In this document: positions 1 to 9,201 of the stretch, piece by piece
Layout of the letters: every line of letters starts with the position of its first letter
Position numbering within the stretch: the stretch's first letter is position 1
NCBI RefSeq assembly: GCF_017743975.1
Contig: NZ_JAGHRC010000004.1
Location: 310,001 to 374,000 of the forward strand
Length of the DNA: 64,000 nt
Direction of reading: 5' to 3'
Source of the DNA: Ruegeria sp. R14_0
Lineage (GTDB): Bacteria > Pseudomonadota > Alphaproteobacteria > Rhodobacterales > Rhodobacteraceae
Translations under genes and position numbers: made by a program
The notes under the pieces: generated by a model
Databases searched by the model: none
Seen by the model: only the letters and a program-made list of their open reading frames with translations
Told to the model about the DNA's origin: nothing

Positions 1-9
1 GCGGGCACA

Positions 10-873
10 ATGAGAACGGAAAACCAAAAGGCGTGGTTCTTTGTCCTGCCGGTGCTGGCACTGGTCGCGTTCAACGCGCTGGTGCCGATGATGACAGTGG
101 TCAACTATTCGGTGCAGGAAACCTTTGGCAACAACCAGTTCTTCTGGGAAGGGCTGGGGTGGTTCGAGCAGATTCTGCGGTCGGACCGCTTTCAGGCGGC
201 CCTCGGTCGGCAGTTCCTCTTTACCTTCCTGATCCTGCTGATCGAGGTGCCCCTTGGCATCATCGTCGCGCTGTCCATGCCGCGCAAAGGGTTATGGGTG
301 CCGGTGTGTCTGGTGCTGATGGCCTTGCCGATGCTGATCCCGTGGAACGTGGTCGGCTCGATGTGGAACATCTTTACCCTGCCGAAAATTGGTCTGATGG
401 GGTACTTCCTGAATGACGTGCTGGGCATCAACTATGACATGACGCAACAGCCGCTGTCGGCCTGGATCACCATCGTCGTCATGGATGTCTGGCACTGGAC
501 GTCGCTGGTTGTTCTGCTGTGCTATGCGGGCCTCGTGTCGATCCCGGACGCCTATTATCAAGCCGCCAAGATCGACGGTGCCAGCCCTTGGTCGGTGTTC
601 CGCTATATCCAGCTGCCCAAGATGAAAACCGTCCTGACCATCGCCGTTCTGCTGCGCTTTATGGACAGTTTCAACATCTATACCGAGCCCTTCGTTCTGA
701 CCGGCGGTGGCCCCGGCAACTCAACGACCTTGCTGTCGATCGACCTTGTGAAGATCGCGCTGGGACAGTTCGACCTTGGCCCTGCGGCCGCGATGAGCCT
801 GATCTATTTCGCCATCACGCTGCTGGTCTCTTGGGTCTTCTACACTCTGATGACAAAGGATGACGCGCAATGA
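10..873 (+). CDS. ABC transporter permease, sugar/glycerol type (MalF-like)
   Basis: Integral inner-membrane permease of a carbohydrate-type ABC importer, 287 residues with about six hydrophobic segments beginning near residue 10. The EAA loop that docks the ATPase is visible near residues 185-205 (QAAKIDGAS...LP). It overlaps the next permease by an ATGA junction, so the two are translationally coupled. The DUF2160 protein two genes on is typical of the alphaproteobacterial glycerol importers described in Rhizobium as GlpSTPQV, so glycerol or a related polyol is the best substrate guess; this is inference. The ATPases and the rest of the operon must lie left of the window. Confidence 0.9.
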   Translation: MRTENQKAWFFVLPVLALVAFNALVPMMTVVNYSVQETFGNNQFFWEGLGWFEQILRSDRFQAALGRQFLFTFLILLIEVPLGIIVALSMPRKGLWVPVCLVLMALPMLIPWNVVGSMWNIFTLPKIGLMGYFLNDVLGINYDMTQQPLSAWITIVVMDVWHWTSLVVLLCYAGLVSIPDAYYQAAKIDGASPWSVFRYIQLPKMKTVLTIAVLLRFMDSFNIYTEPFVLTGGGPGNSTTLLSIDLVKIALGQFDLGPAAAMSLIYFAITLLVSWVFYTLMTKDDAQ

Positions 874-1667
874 AGAAGCGGTCCATCATCCCGATCCTCT
901 ATATCGCGTTCCTGATGCTGCCGATCTATTGGCTGGTGGCGATGTCCTTCAAGACCACGAACGAGATCCTGTCGGGATTTTCCCTTTTTCCCCAGACCTT
1001 TACGCTGGAGAATTACATTACCATCTTCACCGATCCGACGTGGTACTGGGGCTACATTAACTCGATCATCTATGTGACTATAAACACGGTGCTTTCAGTC
1101 TGTGTTGCTCTGCCTGCGGCCTATGCGTTCTCGCGCTATCGGTTTCTGGGGGACAAGCAGCTGTTCTTCTGGCTGCTGACCAACCGGATGGCCCCGGCGG
1201 CCGTGTTCGCCCTGCCATTCTTCCAGCTGTATTCGTCGATCCACCTGTTCGACACCTATCTGGCTGTGGCGCTGGCGCACACGCTGTTTAACGTGCCGCT
1301 GGCGGTGTGGATCCTAGAAGGCTTCATGCGTGGGATTCCAAAAGAACTGGACGAGACAGCCTATGTCGACGGCTATTCCTTCCCGCGCTTTTTCGTGACG
1401 ATCTTTTTGCCCAACATCAAAGCGGGTGTCGGCGTCGCAGCCTTCTTCTGCTTCATGTTCTCGTGGGTCGAGATGCTACTGGCCAAGACGCTCACCGCAG
1501 TCGAGGCGAAACCCATCGCCGCCGTGATGACCCGTACCGCCTCCAGCGCGGGGTATGAGCTGGGCCTCCTGGCCGCTGCCGGGACTCTCACCATCATCCC
1601 CGGAGCAATCGTCATCTGGTTTGTCCGCAACTACATCGCTCGCGGGTTCGCGATGGGACGTGTATGA
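870..1667 (+). CDS. ABC transporter permease, sugar/glycerol type (MalG-like)
   Basis: Second transmembrane subunit of the importer, 265 residues, six predicted membrane helices. Its EAA loop (ELDETAYVDGYS...LP) lies near residues 157-180 and would contact the nucleotide-binding subunit. ATGA overlaps at both ends, with the upstream permease and the downstream DUF2160 gene, indicate one coupled transcript. Together with the preceding permease it would form the heterodimeric channel. Family assignment is firm; the substrate is inferred only from the neighbouring DUF2160 protein. Confidence 0.9.
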   Translation: MKKRSIIPILYIAFLMLPIYWLVAMSFKTTNEILSGFSLFPQTFTLENYITIFTDPTWYWGYINSIIYVTINTVLSVCVALPAAYAFSRYRFLGDKQLFFWLLTNRMAPAAVFALPFFQLYSSIHLFDTYLAVALAHTLFNVPLAVWILEGFMRGIPKELDETAYVDGYSFPRFFVTIFLPNIKAGVGVAAFFCFMFSWVEMLLAKTLTAVEAKPIAAVMTRTASSAGYELGLLAAAGTLTIIPGAIVIWFVRNYIARGFAMGRV

Positions 1668-2077
1668 GGAACGATATGCGTAAACTTCTTCTCTCTCTCT
1701 TTTTCCTGCCCTCCATGGCCGTGGCTCAACAGGCCGGGTGGGGCAGCGTCGGTCAGCAAGAGGAAAAGGGCTTTTCCTGGACCGATCCGCTGTGGCCCGA
1801 TTTCTGGATGGCCTGGACGTCGGCCACGCTGGCGCTGTTTGTCGGCATTTTTTCCGCCATTGCCCTGATCGGTGTGCTGGAAGGGTTCAAGTATCGCGAC
1901 GGTATCGAACGACGCGGCGTGCTGGGACTGACCACCACTTTGGGCGACCGGTTGTTTATCACCCTGCTTGGCTCGGTCTATATCTTCCTGGCCTGGCTGG
2001 GGCTGGTGGGCCAACCGGTCTGGACCCCTCTGTTCCTCTCTATCGGCTGGGGCGTTTTTGTCTTCTGGAAAGTTTAA
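1664..2077 (+). CDS. DUF2160 small membrane protein of an ABC importer operon
   Basis: 137-residue protein with an N-terminal hydrophobic signal-like segment ending in AVAQQ, then three further hydrophobic helices and the tryptophan-rich stretch typical of DUF2160 (WPDFWMAW, GVLEGFKYRDGIERRGVLG). In Rhizobium-type glycerol importers a protein of this family sits between the permeases and the periplasmic binding protein. Here the usual binding-protein gene does not follow: the next gene is a BlaI repressor. The start overlaps the upstream stop (ATGA); an in-frame ATG at 1676 is a possible alternative. The molecular role of DUF2160 is unknown. Confidence 0.85.
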   Translation: MRNDMRKLLLSLFFLPSMAVAQQAGWGSVGQQEEKGFSWTDPLWPDFWMAWTSATLALFVGIFSAIALIGVLEGFKYRDGIERRGVLGLTTTLGDRLFITLLGSVYIFLAWLGLVGQPVWTPLFLSIGWGVFVFWKV

Positions 2078-2124
2078 GCTTTGCGAAACTTCAAAAGGAT
2101 GCTTGTCTGTCTGGCATAACAAAA

Positions 2125-2538
2125 ATGGCGACACCGAGATCGATGCGAAAGAAAAAGACAACAAACCTGCTGACCGAAGTTGAGCTTGAGTTCATGAACG
2201 AACTCTGGGCGCTGGGTCGGGGCTCGGTCCGTGATGTCCTTGATCGCCTGCCACCTGATCGCAATCTGGCCTACACATCCGGCGCGACCATTCTGCGCAT
2301 CCTTGATGACAAAGGGTTTGTTGAAAGCGAAAAGAGTGGCAAGTCTTTGATTTATAAGCCTCTGCTGGAAAAGGACAGGTACCAGTCGCGGTCGCTGCAG
2401 AACCTTTCCCGGACACTGTTTGACGACACACCCGCGACGCTGGTTGCAAGGCTGGTCGACGATGAGGGGCTGACAGAAGACGATCTGGAGGAAATTCGAG
2501 CACTGGTAGAGAGGAGACTGCAAAATGACAGCGGTTAA
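2125..2538 (+). CDS. BlaI/MecI/CopY-family transcriptional repressor
   Basis: 137-residue winged-helix repressor of the Penicillinase_R family: N-terminal HTH (LTEVELEFMNELWALGRGSV...), a recognition region around SGATILRILDDKGFV, and an acidic C-terminal dimerisation tail. Such repressors are inactivated by a partner M56 membrane protease, and exactly such a gene overlaps its 3' end. The ATG at 2125 has no strong Shine-Dalgarno, so ATG 2143 is an alternative. An imperfect inverted repeat AGTTT-N10-AAACT (2071-2090) lies just upstream and could be an operator. Regulated targets cannot be named from sequence. Confidence 0.85.
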   Translation: MATPRSMRKKKTTNLLTEVELEFMNELWALGRGSVRDVLDRLPPDRNLAYTSGATILRILDDKGFVESEKSGKSLIYKPLLEKDRYQSRSLQNLSRTLFDDTPATLVARLVDDEGLTEDDLEEIRALVERRLQNDSG

Positions 2539-3622
2539 ACCGGTTCTCGATGCGTTTCTCGAGTTCAACGTTGTGCTTGGATTGTCAGCACTGATCTGGC
2601 TGGTAATGCGTGGGGCCGTTGCCCTCACACCCATGCGATACGGCTTTGTTGCTCAGCTTCGTTCTCTCAAGATACTCTGCATCTGCGTTTTGCTCAGCCC
2701 GGTTCTGGCGATCGGTGTTTCAGGTTTTGTCAGTCAGGTATGGCCCGGACGCGTTGTCTCGCTGGGGGATATCGCCGTGGCGGCCTATTTGCGCGGCGAA
2801 ATTGCCATGCCAGCCGCGCAGTTCGAAACCCTCCTGAATACGCGTGAACGCTGGGTCGATTACATGCTGTCTGGCGCTTCTGTCTTTGTGACTTGCGCGT
2901 TGATTGTGCTGGCCTTGGTGGCGACTGTTTTGGCAATTCGGGTTGCCCGCAATGCGCTTGCAATACGTAGTGCCGTGCGGTCCAGCTTTCTTTGGCGGCA
3001 GTCGGCCAAGGTGGACATTCGTCTTTCGGATCGGGTCACCGTGCCCTTTGCGGTGCGTGGCCTTCGTCGCCGCCACGTCGTTTTGCCAAGCCATTTGCTG
3101 AACTCGCCACGCGATTTGCGCTTTGCGCTGGCACATGAATTCCAGCACATACGCGCGCTGGACGTGGAATGGGAACTGGGTTTCGAGCTACTGCGCCCAG
3201 TACTGTTCTGGAACCCGGCATATCTGGTCATGAAGCATCAATTTGACCGCCTTCGCGAATTGGCCTGCGATCAGTCCGTCGTGTCGCGCAAAGGGATTGA
3301 CGCATCCGACTACACCGCGTGTCTACTGGACTACTGTACACGATCGGTAAAGCTAAAAGGTCCCCGCATTCTTCATGTTGCCTTGGTCAACGGATCCAAA
3401 ACGAAGCATGTTTTGCGTCAGCGTGTGATTGCCCTTGCAGCTGCGCCCATGACGACAACCCAATTGTCAGCTGTTTTCCTTGGTTTGACGCTTTCGTTGG
3501 TTGTTGTGCTTGCCATTGGTTCCGCCTCGGTACGCCAAACTCAGGATTGGAGCCATGATCGCCTGATGCTTTCCACGGTTGTAAATCTGGAACGGCTGGA
3601 AGCCCGGAATCAGGCGAATTGA
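2525..3622 (+). CDS. M56-family (BlaR1/MecR1-like) membrane zinc metalloprotease
   Basis: 365-residue integral membrane protein with hydrophobic segments near residues 14-35, 45-70, 115-140 and 305-330. The zincin motif HEFQH is at residues 204-208, with a likely third ligand E245 in RELACDQ. A good ribosome-binding site (AGAGGAG) precedes the ATG, inside the last codons of the blaI-like gene, so translation is coupled. BlaR1/MecR1 are about 585-600 residues with a C-terminal penicillin-binding sensor; here only about 30 residues follow the last helix, so that sensor is absent and the signal is unlikely to be a beta-lactam bound by it. Expected job: cleavage-dependent derepression of the BlaI partner. 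Confidence 0.85.
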   Translation: MTAVKPVLDAFLEFNVVLGLSALIWLVMRGAVALTPMRYGFVAQLRSLKILCICVLLSPVLAIGVSGFVSQVWPGRVVSLGDIAVAAYLRGEIAMPAAQFETLLNTRERWVDYMLSGASVFVTCALIVLALVATVLAIRVARNALAIRSAVRSSFLWRQSAKVDIRLSDRVTVPFAVRGLRRRHVVLPSHLLNSPRDLRFALAHEFQHIRALDVEWELGFELLRPVLFWNPAYLVMKHQFDRLRELACDQSVVSRKGIDASDYTACLLDYCTRSVKLKGPRILHVALVNGSKTKHVLRQRVIALAAAPMTTTQLSAVFLGLTLSLVVVLAIGSASVRQTQDWSHDRLMLSTVVNLERLEARNQAN

Positions 3623-4168
3623 TGGGCCTTAAGCAACGTCCAACACAAGCTGGAGATTTCGCATTCGCGGTCTTAGTCTGCAAATCTAGTCTTCTCAGTT
3701 GGTCGTTGGAGATTCCCTGAACGTCCAGATTCGGATAGCAATTCACCGCCTTTTCATCCTGCTTCAACGCAACTTTGCCACAGATAGAGCATCGTCCGGA
3801 TTGGGTTGAAGCTGATATTCGTACGGCCTGTCTCGGCGTTGAATACAAAGCTGACTTAGCAAGTATGGACTGGGGGTAAAAACGGCCAAAGTCGGCAATG
3901 CCCACGTCGGCCGCATACACTAGGTTTCGCTCTGAAGAGCGCAGAAGAGTTCAAGGGGCGACCTGTTTACGTTTAGCTTTTGCCAACGAGTTTAAGTACA
4001 ATCCGAAATTAACATAACTACTATTATGAGAAAAGTAATTCGGAACAGGGTGGGTCACAAACGAAGTGCGAATTTTTCATGAAAGGCTAAAATTTCGCGG
4101 CAAGAACGGATCTTCAGGCAATTCCATTATGGGAAAACGCGGACTACCTTATGCCGGAAAGGAATTGA
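3623..4168 (+). other. Intergenic region upstream of a LysR gene, with an imperfect inverted repeat
   Basis: About 546 bases without a convincing gene. A minus-strand open frame covering 3623-3920 and running antisense into the M56 gene has a short CSICG-like stretch but no recognisable family. AT-rich sequence near 3990-4045 contains a nested imperfect repeat: TCCGAAATTA (4002-4011) against TAATTCGGA (4036-4044), enclosing CATAAC...ATTATG. Its place about 130 bases before the LysR start fits a regulator-binding site, but this is only positional inference. Confidence 0.4.
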
Positions 4169-5080
4169 ATGACCATGGACATTCGCCAAGTTGAAACTTT
4201 TCAGGCCGTCATGACCTATGGCACAACTGCTCGCGCCGCCGAAGTTCTAGGGCTTTCGCAACCTGCTGTGAGCAAGGCAATTTCGGCTTTGGAGCGATCC
4301 ATCGAGTTCAAACTTTTCGATCGCCACAAGGGCCGCTTGGTCCCCACTGCCGAGGGCCAGCTTTATTTTCGCGAAGTTCAGGCCGCCTTTGTTGGCATCG
4401 CAAAACTCCGCAGTGCGGCAGCGCGAATTCGAAACTATGGATCGGGCGACATACGAGTTGCCTGCCGGTCCGCTTTGTCTACAAGTTTTGTTCCGACCGC
4501 CGTAAGTGCGTTCAAGAAAAAAGCGCCGGGAGTTGCCATAACACTCCACGTCGCGTCGTCATCGACGATCCGAGATATGGTTGCGGCAGACCAGATCGAT
4601 ATTGCACTTGTTGCGGATGAAGTAGATGTTTCAGGTGTCGAAGCCGTTACGTTTAATGATGCGCCCGCGGTTGTCGCGCTACCGCCCGAGCACCCGTTGG
4701 CGGCGCGCGATGTGATTGCGCCGTCCGACTTGCATGACATCGACTTTATCACTTTGGCGCCAGAGGATACCACAAGACGAGCTGTCGAAGCGCTTTTTGC
4801 CAAGCACAACGTGACCCCGAAGGTCGTGGCAGAGACGTCTTATTCCGCAACAATATGCGCCCTGGCCTTGGGGGGTGCAGGTTGTGGTATCGTTCACCCG
4901 TTCGCCACGGTAGGGTTTGTGGAACGTGGCCTTGTCACGCGACCAATGGTACCTTCGGTCCTCATCAGAACCCTGCTTTTGTTCCCACCAAGACAGAAAT
5001 CAGAGCTAGTGAAGCTTATGCAGGATTGCTTCAAGGAACAGAACGAACGCGAAGCTCGGTCTAAACAGCCTCTTGGCTGA
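4169..5080 (+). CDS. LysR-family transcriptional regulator
   Basis: 303-residue LTTR. The N-terminal winged HTH covers roughly residues 3-62 (RQVETFQAVMTYGTTARAAE...LSQPAVSKAI), followed by the linker helix and a periplasmic-binding-like effector domain (residues about 90-295). The start ATG at 4169 has AAGGAA a few bases upstream; an internal ATG two codons later is equivalent. It lies in the same direction as, and 260 bases before, the DUF3604 cassette, so it is a candidate regulator for it. Ligand unknown. Confidence 0.88.
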   Translation: MTMDIRQVETFQAVMTYGTTARAAEVLGLSQPAVSKAISALERSIEFKLFDRHKGRLVPTAEGQLYFREVQAAFVGIAKLRSAAARIRNYGSGDIRVACRSALSTSFVPTAVSAFKKKAPGVAITLHVASSSTIRDMVAADQIDIALVADEVDVSGVEAVTFNDAPAVVALPPEHPLAARDVIAPSDLHDIDFITLAPEDTTRRAVEALFAKHNVTPKVVAETSYSATICALALGGAGCGIVHPFATVGFVERGLVTRPMVPSVLIRTLLLFPPRQKSELVKLMQDCFKEQNEREARSKQPLG

Positions 5081-5340
5081 CGCAATAGTTCTATTCGCAT
5101 GTCCTGTTTTGCCGCATGGCGCGTAGCCATGATTGCGGATCGTTTGCCGGAACTCGTCTATAACCAAACGGAATAGAACCGGGCGAAGTCTGTATTGGAC
5201 AGAATTGATTAGCCGCATCATCCTTTTTCAGAAGGCTCGATGCTCGATTGGCCGCCGTCACGCACAATTTCGCGACCGCTGAAGCTTGAGTAAACGCAAA
5301 CGCATAGCGTTAGAGGTTTTGATCACGAGGTGGATAAAAT

Positions 5341-7263
5341 ATGAAATATTTTGTTCTGACGACTGCAATTGTGTCTTTGCATATCTCCGGGCCGTTGGTC
5401 GCGCAGGAAGTACCCTCGGACGCGACCGCAAACGTCTTGAAAGGCAGACCGTATTCTCCTTATGCGGATCGCGCCTATCCCGAACGCGTGCTTTTCGGCG
5501 ACACGCACGTTCATACAGCGCTTTCTGCGGATGCTGGCGGTGGTGGTACGCGGCTGATGCCGCGCGACGCCTATCGGTTTGCCCGTGGCGAACAGGTCAT
5601 GTCGAACACAGGCCAGCCCGTTAAGCTGTCTCGTCCTTTCGACTTTTACATGATCACCGACCACTCTGACGGGATGGGGGCGATCACGGATATCCTGTCG
5701 GGCGCGCCGAACATTATGGCGGATGAACAGGGACGCAGGTATCACGAGGCCTTTAACGAGGGCGGCGAGGCCGCGCTGCGGGCATCGCAGGAGCTCACCG
5801 CAAGTTTTGCGCAAGGCACGATCAGCTCGGCACTCAACTATCAGCCAGGCAACCCAGCTTATGAGCGGGTGTGGGACGATCTTGTCAACATTGCCGAAGA
5901 GTTCAACCAGCCCGGCATCTTCACCACCTTTGCCGCTTTTGAGTGGACATCGCTTGTGAGTGGCAACAACCTGCATCGCAATGTCATCCTGCGGGACGGG
6001 CCGGACAAGACGCGGCAACTTGTGCCTTATACCACCACCCCGCCCTTGGGATCGCCTAACCCACGTGACCTGTATGCCTGGTTGCAGACCTACGAGGACA
6101 CAACCGGCGGCGATGCGCTGGCGATTGCACATAACGGCAACCTGTCCAATGGCTGGATGTTCTCTTTGGTGGATGATTTTGCCGAAGGTACTCCCCCGCT
6201 GGACGCGGACTATGCGCGCGCCCGACAAAAATGGGAGCCGCTTTACGAATGGACACAGTTCAAAGGCGACGGTGAGGCCCATCCTTTCCTATCGCCCGAG
6301 GATGAGTTCGCGGATTACGAAACCTGGGACTGGGCCAACCTCGACGTCAGCGAACGCAAGACGCCTGACATGTTGCCGGGGGAATACGCGCGGTCGGGCC
6401 TTTTGCGTGGTTTGGCGATGCAGGCAGAACTTGGCGTGAACCCCTATAAATTTGGCGCAAGTGCCGCGACCGACACCCATACCGGTTTGTCGACCGTGGC
6501 CGATGATAACTTCTTTGGGAAATTTGCCGCCTATGAACCGAATGCCGAGCGTGCCAGCCACGCCGCGCGCACGTTTGCCGATGGTGAAACGGCATATTAC
6601 AGTTCTGCATACAGCTCTGCAGGTATGACAGCGGTTTGGGCGCGCGAGAACACGCGTGGCGAGATTTTTGATGCCATGCAACGGCGCGAGGCTTATGCAA
6701 CGACTGGCCCCCGCATGATCGTGCGCTTCTTTGGCGGCGACTATGCTGACGATGTCCTTGCCCGCCGCGATCTGGCGCGTATCGGTTATTCCGGCGGGGT
6801 CCCCATGGGGGGTGATCTTGCCGTGCCTGCCAATGGCGAAGCACCAGACTTTCTCGTTTACTCGCTGCGCGATCCCATGGGCGCCAACCTTGACCGTATT
6901 CAGATCATAAAAGGCTGGATCGACGCCGAAACTGGCGAGGCGATGGAGCAGGTCTATGACGTCGCATGGGGCGGTGACCGAAGTCCGGACGAAAACGGCC
7001 AGCTGCCCCACGTGGGCAACACGGTTGATCTGTCTATTCCATCTTGGACCAACACAATCGGGTCCCCGGAATTGGGGGCGGTCTGGTCGGACCCGGATTT
7101 CGATCCTGAAGAATCCGCCTTTTACTACGCTCGCGTCATCGAAATCCCGACTCCGCGCTGGACAGCCTACGACGCCGTGAAATTCGGGGCCGAAATGCCT
7201 GAAGGCACGAAAATGGTCACGCAAGAACGCGCCTATACCTCACCCATTTGGTACACGCCGTAA
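5341..7263 (+). CDS. Exported DUF3604 protein (PHP-like metal-dependent hydrolase), copy 1
   Basis: 640 residues, Sec signal peptide with cleavage near LVAQE (residues 20-22). The DUF3604 family has PHP-like metal motifs, visible here as GDTHVHT (53-59, H56 and H58), TDHSD (106-110), AHNGN (263-267, H264) and TDTH (377-380). PHP domains usually hydrolyse phosphoesters with two or three metals, so a periplasmic phosphoesterase-type reaction is a reasonable inference, but no substrate is established. It is first of a tandem pair, 16 bases before the second copy, and heads a six-gene same-strand cassette. Preceded by GAGGTGG about ten bases from the start. Confidence 0.85.
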   Translation: MKYFVLTTAIVSLHISGPLVAQEVPSDATANVLKGRPYSPYADRAYPERVLFGDTHVHTALSADAGGGGTRLMPRDAYRFARGEQVMSNTGQPVKLSRPFDFYMITDHSDGMGAITDILSGAPNIMADEQGRRYHEAFNEGGEAALRASQELTASFAQGTISSALNYQPGNPAYERVWDDLVNIAEEFNQPGIFTTFAAFEWTSLVSGNNLHRNVILRDGPDKTRQLVPYTTTPPLGSPNPRDLYAWLQTYEDTTGGDALAIAHNGNLSNGWMFSLVDDFAEGTPPLDADYARARQKWEPLYEWTQFKGDGEAHPFLSPEDEFADYETWDWANLDVSERKTPDMLPGEYARSGLLRGLAMQAELGVNPYKFGASAATDTHTGLSTVADDNFFGKFAAYEPNAERASHAARTFADGETAYYSSAYSSAGMTAVWARENTRGEIFDAMQRREAYATTGPRMIVRFFGGDYADDVLARRDLARIGYSGGVPMGGDLAVPANGEAPDFLVYSLRDPMGANLDRIQIIKGWIDAETGEAMEQVYDVAWGGDRSPDENGQLPHVGNTVDLSIPSWTNTIGSPELGAVWSDPDFDPEESAFYYARVIEIPTPRWTAYDAVKFGAEMPEGTKMVTQERAYTSPIWYTP

Positions 7264-7279
7264 GGTTCAGGAGGTTCCC

Positions 7280-9148
7280 ATGCGATCGCTTTTGATCATT
7301 GCTCTGGGCTTGGTCTGCGGGACGACTGTATATGCGCAGGACACCCCGCCTGTTGGGCCGGCCGAAACATATTCCCCTTATCCTGAGCAGAATTTCCCAA
7401 ACCAGGTTTTCTTCGGCGACACCCATCTGCACACAACTTACTCGGCAGATGCGGGACTGTTCGGCAATACGCTTGGCCCCGATGAAGCGTACCGTTTCGC
7501 CAAAGGTGAAACGGTCACCTCTTCAACCGGACTGCGCGCGCGCCTTGCACGACCACTCGATTTTCTCGTTGTGGCAGATCACGCTGAGAATATTGGGACA
7601 GCGCCGCTTCTGGCTGCGCGGGACCCGCGCCTTCTGGAGACCGAATACGGGTCGTCTCTGCTGGAGGCTCTGGATGCAGATGATCTTCCCCGGGCTTGGG
7701 AGATTTTCTCGGTGACCAAAGCAAGCGGCGAAGACCCCCTGGCTGACATCCCAGGCATCTACGACAGCGTTTGGCAGGAGATGACAGCCGCCGCCGAAAG
7801 GCACAATCAGCCCGGAGGTTTCACGGCCTTCATCGGCTTCGAATGGTCTTCGACCTTTGACCGTTCGAATTTGCATCGCAATGTCATTTATCGCGGCGGA
7901 AAAGAAAACGCCGATACGCGTTTGCCGTTCTCTCAATACGACAGCGCCAACCCCGAGGATCTTTGGGATTGGATGGAAGCCTATGAGGCTGATACCGGAG
8001 ACAAGCTGTTGGCGATCCCGCACAACGGGAACCTCTCCAACGGGCTGATGTTTGACAGCGTCAAGCTTGGCAGCGATGAACCGCTTGATGCGGCCTACGC
8101 CGAGCGCCGTGCACGGTGGGAGCCGCTCTACGAAGTGACCCAGATGAAAGGCGACGGCGAAGCGCATCCGATGCTGTCGCCGGATGACGCATTCGCGGAT
8201 TTTGAAACCTGGGACAAAGGTCAACTTGGCCCAAATCCAAAGACCCCCGAAATGATCCCAAATGAATATGCGCGCGAAGCCCTTAAACGCGGTCTCGCCT
8301 ATCGCACTGAACTTGGGATCAATCCGTTCAAGTTTGGCATGATCGGCTCAACGGACAGCCACACATCGCTTGCGACCTCGAGAGAGGACAATCACTTCGG
8401 AAAAGTTGTAGCGCTTGAACCAACGGCCGACCCGATCCGTTTCGAGGAGGTTGTTGGCGGCGTCGGAGGGGACGAGAGCGTAGCGCAATATGCCTGGCAG
8501 ACCTCTGCGTCTGGATTGGCAGCAGTTTGGGCGCGCGAGAACACGCGCGAGGCACTGTTCGACGCGATGATGCGCAAAGAGGTGTATGCCACGACCGGTA
8601 CGCGGCTCCGGGTTCGTGTATTTGCGGGATATGAGTTTGAAGAATCCGATCTCCCTCGGTCGGACTTCGCGGCGCATGGCTACGCCAATGGCGTACCTAT
8701 GGGGGGTGATTTGGGAAAGAGTGAAGGCCGTGCGCCGCGATTCCTTGTGCGGGCCTTGCGTGACCCGGACGGGGCCAATCTGGATCGGGTTCAGATCATC
8801 AAGGGTTGGCTGAACGCAGATGGCTCCACCAGCGAACAGGTCTATGACATATCTTGCGGCGGGCGCGAAGTGATTGACGGGGTCTGCGATGGGATGGTCG
8901 GCAACACCGTCAACGCGCAAGAGGCCACCTATACCAACGACATCGGTCAGGCGATCCTTGGTGGCTTTTGGGTAGACCCAGATTTCGACCCGGCCCAGAG
9001 CGCATTTTACTACGTCCGTGTTCTGGAAATCCCGACACCACGCTGGACGACCTATGACCGCAAGTTTTTTGGCGTCGAACTGCCCGAAGGCGCGCCCAAG
9101 GCCATTCAGGACCGGGCCTATACATCACCCATTTGGTACGCGCCCTGA
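7280..9148 (+). CDS. Exported DUF3604 protein (PHP-like metal-dependent hydrolase), copy 2
   Basis: 622 residues, signal peptide ending near VYAQD (residues 18-21). It keeps the metal-motif set of copy 1: GDTHLHT (46-52), ADHAE (99-103, with Ala and Glu in place of the Ser and Asp of TDHSD), an HNGN motif and a TDSH motif. The C-terminal ends of the two copies are closely similar (both finish RAYTSPIWY-P), indicating ancestral tandem duplication, but the middle regions differ. A strong ribosome-binding site (CAGGAGG) precedes the start. Retention of both copies suggests divergent substrates or a heteromeric enzyme; this is inference. Confidence 0.85.
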   Translation: MRSLLIIALGLVCGTTVYAQDTPPVGPAETYSPYPEQNFPNQVFFGDTHLHTTYSADAGLFGNTLGPDEAYRFAKGETVTSSTGLRARLARPLDFLVVADHAENIGTAPLLAARDPRLLETEYGSSLLEALDADDLPRAWEIFSVTKASGEDPLADIPGIYDSVWQEMTAAAERHNQPGGFTAFIGFEWSSTFDRSNLHRNVIYRGGKENADTRLPFSQYDSANPEDLWDWMEAYEADTGDKLLAIPHNGNLSNGLMFDSVKLGSDEPLDAAYAERRARWEPLYEVTQMKGDGEAHPMLSPDDAFADFETWDKGQLGPNPKTPEMIPNEYAREALKRGLAYRTELGINPFKFGMIGSTDSHTSLATSREDNHFGKVVALEPTADPIRFEEVVGGVGGDESVAQYAWQTSASGLAAVWARENTREALFDAMMRKEVYATTGTRLRVRVFAGYEFEESDLPRSDFAAHGYANGVPMGGDLGKSEGRAPRFLVRALRDPDGANLDRVQIIKGWLNADGSTSEQVYDISCGGREVIDGVCDGMVGNTVNAQEATYTNDIGQAILGGFWVDPDFDPAQSAFYYVRVLEIPTPRWTTYDRKFFGVELPEGAPKAIQDRAYTSPIWYAP

Positions 9149-9201
9149 CCCGACACCCAAACAGCGCGGCTAGCGCGCGAAGATTTAGAACGAGGTGACG
9201 A

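Noticed and set aside
3387..3920. Minus-strand frame with a CSICG-like motif
   Set aside because: A third of it is antisense to the well-supported M56 gene and no family could be recognised; treated as intergenic.
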